Of a stretch of 64,000 nucleotides of DNA, positions 1-8,857 are shown piece after piece. Both the position numbers and the translations under genes were made by a program. Positions within the stretch are counted from its first letter, which is position 1; each line of letters opens with the position of its first letter. The stretch lies in contig NZ_VTUC01000006.1 of assembly GCF_008364555.1 (NCBI RefSeq), positions 186,001 to 250,000 on the forward strand, read 5' to 3'. The notes beneath the pieces were generated by a model. The model worked only from the letters and a program-made list of their open reading frames with translations. It ran no database searches and was not told the origin of the DNA. Source of the DNA: Enterobacter vonholyi (GTDB lineage Bacteria; Pseudomonadota; Gammaproteobacteria; Enterobacterales; Enterobacteriaceae).

Positions 1-1561
1 CTTTTCCGTTCAGACGAAACGCGGCCACCGCCTGGCGCAGCTGCTCGGACTGATCTTCCAGCGCCGCCGCCGCCGTGGCGGATTCCTGCACCAGCGCGGC
101 GTTTTGCTGCGTCACGCTGTCCATCTGCGAAACGGCCAGGCTCACCTGCTCAATGCCGCGGCTCTGCTCGTCAGAGGCAGAGGAAATCTCGCCCATAATA
201 TCGGTCACGCGGGTGACGGCGGCGACAATTTCCTTCATGGTGGAGCCCGCCTCGCTGACCTGCTCAGAACCGGTATTCACCCGGCTGACGGAGTTCTCGA
301 TAAGCCCTTTGATCTCTTTCGCCGCCTGCGCGCTGCGGCTCGCCAGGGTACGGACTTCACCTGCAACGACCGCAAAACCACGGCCCTGTTCCCCGGCGCG
401 TGCCGCTTCCACCGCGGCGTTTAGCGCCAGAATGTTGGTCTGGAACGCGATGCTGTCGATCACGCCGGTAATATGCGCAATTTGCTGCGAACTGTCGGCG
501 ATTTCGTTCATGGTGCGAACCACGTTATCCACGACGTGACCGCCGCGCGCGGCCGTTTCAGAGGCATTTTTCGCCAGCAGCGTGGCCTGACGGGCGTTAT
601 CGGAGTTCTGCTTAACCGTCGCGGTCAGCTCTTCCATGCTGGCAGCGGTCTCTTCGAGCGAGGCGGCCTGCTGTTCGGTGCGAGCGGAAAGATCGTTGCT
701 CCCTGCGGCAATTTCACCTGCGCCGGTGTAGATGGAATCGGTACTTCCGCGTACGGCGCTGACGGTGGTTACCAGCGACTGCTGCATCTCATGCAGGCCG
801 GCGGCCAGCTGGCCCATCTCATTGCGACCCGAAATCGCGATATCCTGCGTCAGGTCGCCCCCTGCAATGGCGCGAATATGGTTCATAATGGAGTGGAGTG
901 GTTTTAACAGCAGGTGCTGTAACCCCTGCCAGATGACCACCAGAACCGCGATCACGGCCAGCAGAATTGCCGCCAGCGTCCACTGCATCTGCGTGAAGCT
1001 GCTCTGGTTCTCTTCGGTTGCCGCCTTCAGCAGGGTATTGTTTTCGGCGCGCCAGCGGTTATAGACCGCTTCCATCTCGTCCTGTGCCTGCTGGGCGTCC
1101 AGATCGCCATAGGCCTGATAGTTGTCGGCGCGCAGATACTCAATTGATAAACGCATGACTTCGTGCATCTGGTTCCAGGATTTCTGCATCTCGTCGGTCA
1201 ATGCCGCCTCCTGGCCCTTAACCTGCGGCAGTTTCTGCCACTCTTTGTTATAGGCTTCGGCTTTTGCCAGCGAGTCGCCTGCGGTGCCCAGCAGTTTATT
1301 GATCGCCGCAAGGGAAGCCGGGTCACGCTGGTTTTTCAGGTAGCGGATCGCCACGCGGGTGACGGTGACGCGCGTTTTCACCAGCGTGTTCACGCTGTCG
1401 CTCAGGCTTTCCTGCTGGGCGTTGAGCACGCCGGAATTCTGGAAGTTATGGCGATCGTTGCTGACGGCAGAGTAGAACAACCCTCCCGTGACAACTTGCA
1501 GCAGACAGAATATGGTGAGGGCAAAGATAATTCCGGTAATCACGTGCAGATTTTTCAGCAT
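1..1561 (-). CDS. Methyl-accepting chemotaxis protein (3' end cut by window)
   Basis: Transmembrane chemoreceptor that senses periplasmic ligands and controls CheA through CheW. The reading frame enters from the window edge and starts at the ATG at 1561. It shows an N-terminal membrane helix (about residues 5-28), a Tar/Tsr-type four-helix periplasmic domain, a second membrane helix (WTLAAILLAVIAVLVVIW), a HAMP region and the signalling domain with methylation helices (LEETAASMEELTATVK) and the conserved hairpin tip (IAFQTNILALNAAVEAARAGEQGRGFAVVA). About 520 residues are visible, so only the extreme C-terminus, where a CheR-binding pentapeptide would lie, is missing. The ligand cannot be told from sequence; overall it is Tsr/Tar-like. 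A sigma-28 type promoter lies upstream. Confidence 0.93.
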   Translation of the reverse strand, partial: MLKNLHVITGIIFALTIFCLLQVVTGGLFYSAVSNDRHNFQNSGVLNAQQESLSDSVNTLVKTRVTVTRVAIRYLKNQRDPASLAAINKLLGTAGDSLAKAEAYNKEWQKLPQVKGQEAALTDEMQKSWNQMHEVMRLSIEYLRADNYQAYGDLDAQQAQDEMEAVYNRWRAENNTLLKAATEENQSSFTQMQWTLAAILLAVIAVLVVIWQGLQHLLLKPLHSIMNHIRAIAGGDLTQDIAISGRNEMGQLAAGLHEMQQSLVTTVSAVRGSTDSIYTGAGEIAAGSNDLSARTEQQAASLEETAASMEELTATVKQNSDNARQATLLAKNASETAARGGHVVDNVVRTMNEIADSSQQIAHITGVIDSIAFQTNILALNAAVEAARAGEQGRGFAVVAGEVRTLASRSAQAAKEIKGLIENSVSRVNTGSEQVSEAGSTMKEIVAAVTRVTDIMGEISSASDEQSRGIEQVSLAVSQMDSVTQQNAALVQESATAAAALEDQSEQLRQAVAAFRLNGK

Positions 1562-1601
1562 AGCGGTCGTCCGTTAGAAAGGATGCAGAGGTACACCAAT
1601 A

Positions 1602-1628
1602 CTATCGTCGTATAGAATTTAAACTTTA
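1602..1628 (-). promoter_or_regulatory. Probable sigma-28 (FliA) promoter of the chemoreceptor gene
   Basis: On the minus strand the sequence reads TAAAGTTT, 11 bases, GACGATAG. The enterobacterial FliA consensus is TAAAGTTT-N11-GCCGATAA, so the -35 is exact, the spacing is exact and the -10 matches 6 of 8. It lies 40 bases upstream of the receptor ATG, which fits control with the other late flagellar genes. Confidence 0.8.
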
Positions 1629-1705
1629 ATTTAACTCGCGCTTAACTAAGGGCTCCGGTGAGGAACCTGTTGTAAATCCGGATCATTTTTATGAGGAAGG
1701 TTAAC

Positions 1706-2572
1706 ATGATCAGCATTGATAAAAGCGGGACATACGCGCTCGGGACGCGGACGGTTAATCGGCTGGGCTACGGTGCGATGCAGCTCGCCGGGCCGGGCGT
1801 CTTTGGCCCACCGAAGGATAAGCAGGCCGCGCTGGACGTGCTGCGCGAAGCGGTGGCGGCGGGGGTGAACCATATTGATACCAGTGATTTTTATGGTCCT
1901 CATATCACCAACCAGCTGATCCGCGAGGCGCTTCATCCTTACCGGGACGATCTGACGATCGTCACCAAGATTGGCGCCCGTCGCAACGACAAAGGCGCCT
2001 GGCTGCCGGCCTTTTCCGCGCAGGAGCTGACGCAGGCGGTGCATGACAACCTGCGTAATCTGCAGCTGGACGTGCTGGACGTGGTGAATCTGCGGATCAT
2101 GTTTAGCGCACACGGGCCTGCGGAAGGGTCGATTGCTGAACCGCTCTCCACACTGGCAGAATTACAGCAGCAGGGGCTGGTGCGGCATATTGGCCTGAGC
2201 AACGTCACGGCCACCCAGGTTGCAGAAGCGCAGAAGATGGTGCCGGTGGTGTGCGTGCAGAACATGTACAACATTGTGAACCGGGGTGACGACGCGCTGG
2301 TGGATCTGCTCGCGCAGCAGGGGATTGCGTATGTGCCGTTCTTCCCACTGGGAGGCTTTACGCCGCTGCAATCTTCCGGGCTGAAGGCTGTCGCGGATTC
2401 ACTGGGCGTCACGGCAATGCAGGTTGCGCTGGCATGGCTGCTGCAGCGTTCTTCGAATATTCTGCTGATCCCGGGCACCTCTTCCGTGGCGCATCTGCGG
2501 CAAAACCTCGCGGCGGGGGAACTGCAGCTGCCGCCTGACGCGCTGGAAACATTGAATACGCTGATGGACTGA
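1706..2572 (+). CDS. pdxI: Aldo/keto reductase, pyridoxal reductase PdxI (YdbC)
   Basis: Predicted NADPH-dependent cytosolic reductase that converts pyridoxal to pyridoxine, a vitamin B6 salvage step described for E. coli YdbC/PdxI. The 288-residue protein begins with the family's VNRLGYGAMQLAGPGVFGPP block and carries the AKR catalytic residues Asp58 (HIDTSDFYG), Tyr63 and Lys88 (VTKIG). The usual fourth catalytic His region reads VVNLR, as in E. coli YdbC. A longer frame begins at the ATG at 1691, but a strong ribosome site (GAGGAAGG, 1692-1699) sits correctly for the ATG at 1706, which also matches the E. coli N-terminus. It is monocistronic and ends at a strong hairpin terminator. Confidence 0.87.
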   Translation: MISIDKSGTYALGTRTVNRLGYGAMQLAGPGVFGPPKDKQAALDVLREAVAAGVNHIDTSDFYGPHITNQLIREALHPYRDDLTIVTKIGARRNDKGAWLPAFSAQELTQAVHDNLRNLQLDVLDVVNLRIMFSAHGPAEGSIAEPLSTLAELQQQGLVRHIGLSNVTATQVAEAQKMVPVVCVQNMYNIVNRGDDALVDLLAQQGIAYVPFFPLGGFTPLQSSGLKAVADSLGVTAMQVALAWLLQRSSNILLIPGTSSVAHLRQNLAAGELQLPPDALETLNTLMD

Positions 2573-2579
2573 TCGTCAC

Positions 2580-2622
2580 ACGCGCAAAGCCCGACATGCG
2601 CTTCCGGGCTTTGCGCGTTTTA
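2580..2622 (+). terminator. Rho-independent terminator after pdxI
   Basis: A 13-bp stem (2581-2593 with 2605-2617, CGCGCAAAGCCCG and its complement) with an 11-base loop is followed by TTTT, beginning 8 bases after the stop codon. Confidence 0.88.
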
Positions 2623-2693
2623 AATCTTCTGACACTTCAACGCGTTTGGGTTCGCTTCCGGAAATGACCTTGATCCTTGTCCATAATCCGTAA

Positions 2694-2713
2694 TACTGTA
2701 TTTATATACAGTA
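2694..2713 (+). promoter_or_regulatory. LexA (SOS) box upstream of umuDC
   Basis: TACTGTATTTATATACAGTA contains CTG-N10-CAG with the AT-rich centre of a high-affinity LexA site. It lies 18 bases before the umuD start. The identical 20-mer occurs in front of yebG at 52072-52091. Confidence 0.95.
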
Positions 2714-2731
2714 TTCGGCGAGAAAGGCATT

Positions 2732-3166
2732 ATGGACACTCTCTTTTCTTATCAACCAAAACAAATCATTGAATTACCTTTATTTTTAGAACGTGTTGCC
2801 TGTGGGTTCCCCAGCCCGGCGCAGGATTATGTGGAGGATCGTCTCGATCTTAACCGGCTGGCAGTAAGGCACCCCAGTGCGACCTATTTTATTAAGGTGA
2901 GTGGAGACTCCATGATTGGCGCGGGGATCGGCGATGGCGATCTGCTGGTGGTTGACCGCTCGTTAAATGCCGAACACGGAGATATCGTCGTGGCGTCGGT
3001 CGCCGGTGAGTTTACGGTGAAGGAGCTACAGACGCGCCCGGTTCTGAGACTGTTGCCACATAATGTCTGCTATCAGCCGATTACCTTTCAGTCCGAAGAG
3101 GAGCTGCAGATCTTCGGCGTCGTCACCCACACGCTTAAAACGCATAAACATGTTCGCGCTGGTTGA
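2732..3166 (+). CDS. umuD: DNA polymerase V accessory subunit UmuD
   Basis: SOS mutagenesis protein. After RecA-stimulated self-cleavage, UmuD' dimers join UmuC to form translesion polymerase V. The 144-residue protein has the Cys24-Gly25 cleavage site (RVACGFPSP), nucleophile Ser60 (SGDSMIG) and Lys97 of the Ser-Lys dyad (FTVKEL), all at the numbering of E. coli UmuD. It belongs to the LexA/S24 peptidase family without the DNA-binding domain. It is the first gene of the umuDC operon and lies directly behind a LexA box. Confidence 0.96.
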   Translation: MDTLFSYQPKQIIELPLFLERVACGFPSPAQDYVEDRLDLNRLAVRHPSATYFIKVSGDSMIGAGIGDGDLLVVDRSLNAEHGDIVVASVAGEFTVKELQTRPVLRLLPHNVCYQPITFQSEEELQIFGVVTHTLKTHKHVRAG

Positions 3167-4412
3167 TGTGAACAGTTTCTATGCCTCCTGCGAGAAGGTA
3201 TTCCGCCCCGATCTGGAGGGGAAGCCCATCGTGGTGGTTTCCAATAACGACGGCTGCATTATTTCACTGTCGCGGGAGGCAAAGCAGTTCGGCATAAAAA
3301 TGGGGGAGCCGTATTTTAAATTCAAAGAAAAACTATATCCGTCAAAAGTTTACGTCTTTAGCTCGAATTATGCGCTGTATGCCGATCTCAGCAGTCGGGT
3401 AATGCAGACGCTGACCGATCTCGCCCCGGCAATAGAGATTTACTCCATTGATGAGGCGTTCGTGAACGTTTCAGGGGTCAGTCACTGCCTGTCGCTGGAA
3501 GCGTTTGGTCACCAGATGCGCTCGCAGGTCTTTAAAAATACGGGCTTAACCGTTGGCGTCGGTATTGCCCCGACCAAAACGCTGGCGAAGCTGGCCAACT
3601 ATGCGGCGAAACGGTGGTCCGGCACCGGCGGCGTGGTCGATCTCTCAGGCCGCGAGCGGCAGCGTAAACTGCTGGAAAAGGTTCCGGTAGAGGAGGTGTG
3701 GGGGGTAGGCCGACGCATCACGAAAAAGCTCAACGCGATGGGGATCACCACGGCGCTGGAGCTGGCGGAGGCCTCCTCGTGGGTCATTCGCAAACATTTT
3801 AACGTGGTGCTGGAGCGTACGGCCCGCGAGCTTCGCGGTGAGCCCTGCCTTGACCTGGAGGAGTTCACCCCCACGAAGCAGCAAATTATCTGTAGCCGTT
3901 CGTTTGGACACCGTATTACGCAGTACGAGGAAATGCACCAGGCGATTTGCGCCTACGCGGAACGCGCCGCAGAGAAACTGCGCGGCGAGCATCAATACTG
4001 TCGTTTTATCAGCGTGTTTGTGCGCACCAGCCCGCATGCGGACAACGAAATTTATTACGGCAATCAGGCTTCGGTCACCCTGATGACGCCCACCAATGAC
4101 TCGCGCGATATCATCCGCGCCGCCACGGAAGCGCTGGGGCGGATATGGCTCGACGGGTATCGCTATATGAAGGCCGGGGTCATGCTGGCGGACTTTTTCA
4201 GCAGCGGCGTCGCCCAGCTTAACCTGTTTGACGATAATCGCCTGCGCGCCAACAGCGCGGCGCTGATGGAAACGATCGACAGCCTGAATCATTCCGGCAA
4301 AGGGAAGATATGGTTTGCCGGGCAGGGTATTGAGAAACCGTGGGCGATGAAGCGGGAAATGTTGTCACCGGCCTATACAACGCGGTACGCCGATTTGCCG
4401 GTGGCGAGGTAG
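3150..4412 (+). CDS. umuC: DNA polymerase V catalytic subunit UmuC
   Basis: Y-family translesion DNA polymerase. The 420-residue product starts [18 protein letters not shown]. Metal-binding acidic residues Asp6, Asp101 and Glu102 (YSIDEAF) are present, and the C-terminal part holds the clamp-binding motif QLNLFDD. The frame is open further upstream, but the ATG at 3150 gives the family N-terminus. It overlaps the end of umuD by 17 bases in another frame, so translational coupling is likely. Length agrees with E. coli UmuC (422). Both subunits look intact, so the locus should give SOS-induced error-prone repair. Confidence 0.95.
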   Translation: MFALVDVNSFYASCEKVFRPDLEGKPIVVVSNNDGCIISLSREAKQFGIKMGEPYFKFKEKLYPSKVYVFSSNYALYADLSSRVMQTLTDLAPAIEIYSIDEAFVNVSGVSHCLSLEAFGHQMRSQVFKNTGLTVGVGIAPTKTLAKLANYAAKRWSGTGGVVDLSGRERQRKLLEKVPVEEVWGVGRRITKKLNAMGITTALELAEASSWVIRKHFNVVLERTARELRGEPCLDLEEFTPTKQQIICSRSFGHRITQYEEMHQAICAYAERAAEKLRGEHQYCRFISVFVRTSPHADNEIYYGNQASVTLMTPTNDSRDIIRAATEALGRIWLDGYRYMKAGVMLADFFSSGVAQLNLFDDNRLRANSAALMETIDSLNHSGKGKIWFAGQGIEKPWAMKREMLSPAYTTRYADLPVAR

Positions 4413-4424
4413 AGTATCGTTGCG

Positions 4425-4694
4425 TTATTTCTTTTGAATCAACCAGGTTGCCGCAGCCGCCAGCGCGCCGATCAGCGGCATTTCGCCCGCACCGGCCAGG
4501 AAGTTATGGCGATCGATCTCGTTATTTTTACGGATATCGGCAAGGCGGGTAAGCGCCTCTTTTTCATCCGCGGCGCCGATCTCCTCGAACTGTTTTTCGA
4601 ACCCCTGGGCGATGAGCTGTGCAGCCGCATCGGTGTTTGCGCTTTCGATTGCTATGAGGTTTGGGCCTTTTTGGAAAAAACAGTACTCCGGCAT
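4425..4694 (-). CDS. Small protein of unknown function (89 aa)
   Basis: I do not recognise this family. The product begins MPEYCFFQKGPNLIAIES, has an acidic/charged middle (EEIGAADEKEALTRLADIRKNNEIDRH) and ends with a short hydrophobic stretch (MPLIGALAAAATWLIQKK) that could be one membrane anchor. A GGAGC ribosome site stands 5 bases before the ATG. It is convergent with umuC, 12 bases away, and is not overlapped by a larger gene, which supports its reality. Confidence 0.6.
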   Translation of the reverse strand: MPEYCFFQKGPNLIAIESANTDAAAQLIAQGFEKQFEEIGAADEKEALTRLADIRKNNEIDRHNFLAGAGEMPLIGALAAAATWLIQKK

Positions 4695-4776
4695 AAGTGC
4701 TCCAGAAAAAGGGGATACGGTAAAAATACTCTATTCCTGGCGGTTGAAAAATGCACGTAATTTACGGGGGGAATCA

Positions 4777-5664
4777 TCAGCATTTCTTTATTATTTCAGG
4801 CAGTAACTGCTCAATCACGCTGACGACCTTTCTGACGCGCTGCGGAATAAAGCGGGCATCAGGATAAACGGCATAGAGGAAGCGATCGGGTAACCGCCAG
4901 TCGGGCAGCACCGGTACCAGCGTGCCCACCTGCAGCGCTCTGGCCACGAGCGGTCGCTGCATGCCGCCGATACCCATGCCGGATTCCAGCGCCTGCAGCA
5001 GCGCGTCGCTGGTGTTGGCACGGAAAACGGTATTCACGTTGACCTCGACCGTTTCCTCGTCAGAAATCAGGCGCAGGGGGGCATCCAGCGGAATGCCGCT
5101 GAACCGCACGTGTGGGAGCGTCGCCAGCTCGCTGACGGCGTGTACCGCCTGAAAATCGGGAGCGGCAAACAGCGCCGCCTCAATACGCCCCAGCACGCGA
5201 GCCGCATGCGCCTGCGGAGGCTCGCTGCCCAGCCGTATCGCGATATCCACGCCCTCCGTCACCAGATCGGCAAGGCGGTCATCGAGAGAAATCATCAGCT
5301 GCAGTTCGGGATGCAGGCGCTGCAGCGCCAGCAGATGCGGTAAAAAGATCTGGCCCAGGCCGCTCGGTAACTGGACATGGACGCGTCCCTGAACGCTATG
5401 ATCGGCAGGATGTAAACGCCTCTCCGCTTCCCCCATGGCGTCCAGCACAAGCTGCATATCACGCCGGTAACGTTCACCCTGTTCGGTCAGCTTCATCGTA
5501 CGCGTCGTTCGGTGCAGCAATACCACACCAAGCGCTTCCTCAAGCGCCGCGATCTGTTGACTGACGGCGGACTGCTTAATCCCGGTCTGACGGGCGGCCG
5601 CTGAGAACGAGCCCGCTTCAGCGACGCGTAGAAAGGTAGAAATGGCGGTGAGCTTGTTATTCAT
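4777..5664 (-). CDS. LysR-family transcriptional regulator
   Basis: A 295-residue LysR-type regulator. The N-terminal winged helix-turn-helix (about 1-60) contains AGSFSAAARQTGIKQSAVSQQIAALE and the LLHRTTRTMKLTEQGERY block; the rest is the periplasmic-binding-protein-like effector domain (about 90-290). It resembles the CrgA/DmlR-like group. It is divergent from the SDR gene at 5762 with about 97 bases between them, the usual geometry for a LysR regulator controlling its neighbour and itself. The effector is unknown. The C-terminal IIKKC is unusual but simply ends the frame. Confidence 0.9.
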   Translation of the reverse strand: MNNKLTAISTFLRVAEAGSFSAAARQTGIKQSAVSQQIAALEEALGVVLLHRTTRTMKLTEQGERYRRDMQLVLDAMGEAERRLHPADHSVQGRVHVQLPSGLGQIFLPHLLALQRLHPELQLMISLDDRLADLVTEGVDIAIRLGSEPPQAHAARVLGRIEAALFAAPDFQAVHAVSELATLPHVRFSGIPLDAPLRLISDEETVEVNVNTVFRANTSDALLQALESGMGIGGMQRPLVARALQVGTLVPVLPDWRLPDRFLYAVYPDARFIPQRVRKVVSVIEQLLPEIIKKC

Positions 5665-5761
5665 TTAATGATTCTGCTTATAAGTGCCATCGATTTCAGG
5701 GAGTATTTGCAGAAAAAATAATATATCACACTGTGGCTGTCACCCTTTCCGGAGAAACACC

Positions 5762-6817
5762 ATGAGTAAGAGGCAGCAACACAACGTCGCCCTGGTCGCG
5801 GGCGCCAGCGGCATTGTCGGCAGGCAGCTGGTCAACACGCTCCTGAACCATCAGTGGGAGGTGATTGGCCTTAGCCGTCATGCCGGGTCGCATCCTGACG
5901 GCATTCCGATGGTCAAGGTCGATTTACTGGATGAACAGGACAGCGCCCGGGCGCTGCGCTCCCTGAACGGTGTCACCCACATCTTTTACAGCGCCTGGGC
6001 GAACGCGGCGAACTGGACGGACATGGTTGAGCCGAACGTCACTATGCTGCGCAATCTGGTCAGCACCCTCGAAACAGCGGCACCTTTGCAGACGATAAGC
6101 CTGATGCAGGGGTACAAGGTCTACGGCGCGCATCTGGGGCCGTTTAAAACCCCGGCACGGGAAAGCGATCCCGGCGTGCCGGGGGCCGAGTTTAACGCCG
6201 CACAGCTCACGTGGCTAAGCCAGTTTCAGCGGGGAAAAGGCTGGCACTGGAATGCCATCAGGCCGGGCGTTGTGGGGAGCGCGGTCCCGGGCAATGCCAT
6301 GAACCTTGCGCTGAGCATCGCCCTGTACGCCTCCCTGTGCAAGGCGTTGGGTTTACCGCTGCGTTTTCCCGGTTCAGAACAGGCCTGGCACAGCATTGTT
6401 GACCATACCGACGCCGGGCTGCTGGCCGAGGCCACGCTGTGGGCCGCCGCGTCACCTGCGGCACAGAATCAGGCCTTCAACGTAAACAATGGCGACATAT
6501 GGCGCTGGAGCGAGCTGTGGCCGCGCATCGCACGCTGGTTTGAACTGGACTTTGCGCCGCCGGTGAGGCTGTCATTTCATCAGCTGTTTAACGACTATCG
6601 CGGCGTATGGCGCGAGCTTGCCGGAGAGCAGCTGGTGGAAGCGGATATTCTGCAGCTGAGCGACGGGCGGTTTGCCGATTTTGTCTTTAGCTGGGATTAC
6701 GACATGTTCGGTGACGGGAGCAAGCTGCGCAGGGCGGGTTTTACGCAAATGCAGGCGACCGATGAGATGTTTTTCCGCCTGTTTGCGCAGCTGAGAGCCG
6801 CGCGGATTATTCCCTGA
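5762..6817 (+). CDS. Atypical short-chain dehydrogenase/reductase, PRISE-like
   Basis: A 351-residue NAD(P)-dependent oxidoreductase with an N-terminal Rossmann glycine motif (VAGASGIVGRQLV, about residues 11-23). Its layout resembles the PRISE group of atypical SDRs (progesterone 5-beta-reductase/iridoid-synthase relatives): HIFYSAWAN, then MQGYKVYG in place of a classical YxxxK, IRPGVVGSA, and FNVNNGDIWRWSELWPRIA. Bacterial members reduce activated enones, but the substrate here is unknown. The ATG at 5762 is preceded by GGAG at 5751-5754; the in-frame upstream codon at 5684 lacks a ribosome site. It is divergent from a LysR gene that probably regulates it. Confidence 0.8.
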   Translation: MSKRQQHNVALVAGASGIVGRQLVNTLLNHQWEVIGLSRHAGSHPDGIPMVKVDLLDEQDSARALRSLNGVTHIFYSAWANAANWTDMVEPNVTMLRNLVSTLETAAPLQTISLMQGYKVYGAHLGPFKTPARESDPGVPGAEFNAAQLTWLSQFQRGKGWHWNAIRPGVVGSAVPGNAMNLALSIALYASLCKALGLPLRFPGSEQAWHSIVDHTDAGLLAEATLWAAASPAAQNQAFNVNNGDIWRWSELWPRIARWFELDFAPPVRLSFHQLFNDYRGVWRELAGEQLVEADILQLSDGRFADFVFSWDYDMFGDGSKLRRAGFTQMQATDEMFFRLFAQLRAARIIP

Positions 6818-6824
6818 GAACACA

Positions 6825-6852
6825 GGGCGTCCTGATAACCGTCAGGACGCCT
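6825..6852. terminator. Hairpin between convergent SDR and nitronate monooxygenase genes
   Basis: A perfect 10-bp stem (6826-6835 with 6842-6851, GGCGTCCTGA and its complement) and a 6-base loop lie between the two convergent stop codons. There is no long T tract on either side, so it may act on both strands as a weak terminator or as an mRNA end stabiliser. Confidence 0.55.
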
Positions 6853-6857
6853 GGGGC

Positions 6858-7838
6858 TTACTCAACCGCTAACATATTGACGATCTCGGCCACGCTTTTC
6901 ACGCTGTGGATGTTCCCAATCCCGGTGCCGAGCGCGATATAGCCTTCATCGGTGTTATCTTCCAGCATGCCCAGGCGCAGGCCCCGTAATCCTCCCATCG
7001 CCTTGCCCAGCGCTTCGTTGCTTGCGCCTGCTTTATCCATCGCCGCCAGTTTTTCCGCCAGCTTGCCGGGTAGAGAGCGGTAGTAATGGGGCACGGTCCG
7101 GAAAAGCAGCAGGTCCAGGCCGTTGGCGGCAACAATTTTCTCTTTGACTCCCTGCGGCACGCGACTTTCTTCGCTGCTGATAAAGACCGAACCGGCAAAC
7201 ACGCCTTCAGCGCCTAACGCATGCGCCGCTCTGGCGGTGCGATTATCGGTAATGCCGCCCGCGGCCATCACCGGGATATGCTTCACGGCATCGGCAATCA
7301 GCGGCACGATGGAAAAGGTGCCAAGCACCGTTGCGGGCAATGTTCCGCCCTCGTCAAAACCGGTGGCGACAATAATGTCTGCCCCCATTTCTTCTGCGAG
7401 ACGGGTGTTTTCCGGCGTTGGGTTGATGTCGCGGTAGACAATGGCGATACCTGCCTCTTTTAACTCATTGAACAGCGAGGGAATAATGCTGCCTTCCCCA
7501 TAGCCCGTATACACCACGACCCTGACGCCTTCCTCTTTTACCACCTTAAGAATAGGCCCTGTCCAGACGTCATTAACGGCGGTAGGGATCAGGTTCACAC
7601 CAAACGGTTTTTCGGTCAGCCGTTTGGTTTTTCGTATTTCTTCACGCATTTTTTCGGCGGTCTCTTCCGGCGTGGAAACCGCGGTATCGGCGGTTAACCC
7701 AGCGTTGGGCCCCAGCACGCCGAGCCCTCCGGCATTGCTGACCGCAGCGACCAGGCGGGCGTCAGTAAGCCAGGATAATGGTCCCTGAATAACAGGTTTT
7801 TCGATACCCAGGATCTGACAAATACGGTTATTTTTCAT
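6858..7838 (-). CDS. Nitronate monooxygenase family flavoprotein
   Basis: A 326-residue FMN-binding TIM-barrel protein of the nitronate monooxygenase (2-nitropropane dioxygenase) family, which oxidises alkyl nitronates such as propionate 3-nitronate to carbonyl compounds. Family marks are the N-terminal PVIQGPLSWLTDARLVAAVSNAGGLGVLG block, VRVVVYTGYGEGS, the FMN-phosphate loop region IPVMAAGGITDNRTARAAHALGAEGVFAGSVF, and a hydrophobic C-terminus. Some relatives with this architecture are enoyl-ACP reductases (FabK), so exact chemistry is inferred. It is divergent from a LysR-type gene 135 bases away, which in its intact form probably regulated it. Confidence 0.85.
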   Translation of the reverse strand: MKNNRICQILGIEKPVIQGPLSWLTDARLVAAVSNAGGLGVLGPNAGLTADTAVSTPEETAEKMREEIRKTKRLTEKPFGVNLIPTAVNDVWTGPILKVVKEEGVRVVVYTGYGEGSIIPSLFNELKEAGIAIVYRDINPTPENTRLAEEMGADIIVATGFDEGGTLPATVLGTFSIVPLIADAVKHIPVMAAGGITDNRTARAAHALGAEGVFAGSVFISSEESRVPQGVKEKIVAANGLDLLLFRTVPHYYRSLPGKLAEKLAAMDKAGASNEALGKAMGGLRGLRLGMLEDNTDEGYIALGTGIGNIHSVKSVAEIVNMLAVE

Positions 7839-7973
7839 AGCAGACTCTCCCTTACGTTTGAATGGGGAAGAGTGTAGGGCGCACTATTGTTAGGAAAAAC
7901 AGCCAAAAATATTCATCACTGTTATAAAATTAATAACAATCTCCTTATCCTGCTCGCGGCAAAAACATCCCTT

Positions 7974-8857
7974 ATGCAAATAAACCTCTTTGAATCTATT
8001 CGGATTTTTATTGAAATTGTCGACTCGGGGAGCCTTACCCAGGCGGCGGAGAATCTGCAGGTCCATCGCCCGGCGGTCACCAAAGCGCTGCAGCTTCTGG
8101 AACAACACAGTGGCACGCGGCTCCTGCAGCGCACCACGCGTCGGATTAGCCTGACGCCGGATGGGGAAGCTTTTATCGCCGGAGTAAACCCCTGCTGGCG
8201 CAGGCGGACGAATTACTGGAGTCGTTTGGTACGGATCGGGCAATACATGGCCAGCTTAGAGTCGATATGCCGGTCTCGTTTGCAACGCTGCGGGTGATAC
8301 CCAATCTGCCTGACTTTTATCGTCAGCATCCCGGGATCGACATCATTCTGAGCAGCTCTGACCGCCGTCGGGATATGCTGCGGGATGGACTGGACTGCGT
8401 GCTGCGGGTGGGAGAGCTGGAGGACGGCGATTATATTGCGCGTAAAATCGGGAACATAAAAATCACGACCTGCGCCAGCCCGGCCTGGCTGGCAAAACAC
8501 GGTGTGCCAGAAACGCCGGATGATTTACGCAAGCATCAGGCCATCAACTGGATTAACACCAGCAGCAGACACATTCATCCGTGGACGTTTACCACGCCAG
8601 AAGGCGTCGCGGAGATTACCCTGGCCGGTAAGCTTGTCGTGGATAACTCCGAGGCCTACATCGCGGCAGGCCTGGCCGGGCTGGGGTTAATGCAGGGGAT
8701 GAATCTTTTTCTCCAGCCTTATATAGACCGCGGCCTGCTTGTTGAGGTCTTGCCAGCCTATCGCTCGCCGGACCGCAAGCTGTCACTGCTCTATCCCCAC
8801 CGTCACCTCTCCCGCAAGGTGCGGATCTTTACCGAGTGGCTGGAGAGTCTTGTGTGA
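7974..8857 (+). pseudogene. LysR-family regulator with a single-base frameshift
   Basis: The N-terminal helix-turn-helix (MQINLFESIRIFIEIVDSGS ...) runs in frame from the ATG at 7974 through ISLTPDGEAF. At a run of four T (8171-8174) the expected continuation (YRRSKPLLAQADELLESFG) moves to another frame, and the original frame stops at 8297. The rest of the effector domain continues without another lesion to 8857 (PVSFATLRVIPNL ... RIFTEWLESLV). One missing T in what should be five restores a full 293-residue DmlR/CrgA-like regulator. Either the gene is recently inactivated or this is a homopolymer assembly error. It is divergent from the nitronate monooxygenase gene. Its 3' end overlaps the convergent MocR gene by 29 bases. 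Confidence 0.85.

Noticed and set aside
8171..8174. Programmed ribosomal or transcriptional frameshift in the LysR gene
   Set aside because: Four T is too short for transcriptional slippage, there is no classical slippery heptamer with a downstream structure, and LysR genes are not known to use recoding; a simple one-base loss explains it.
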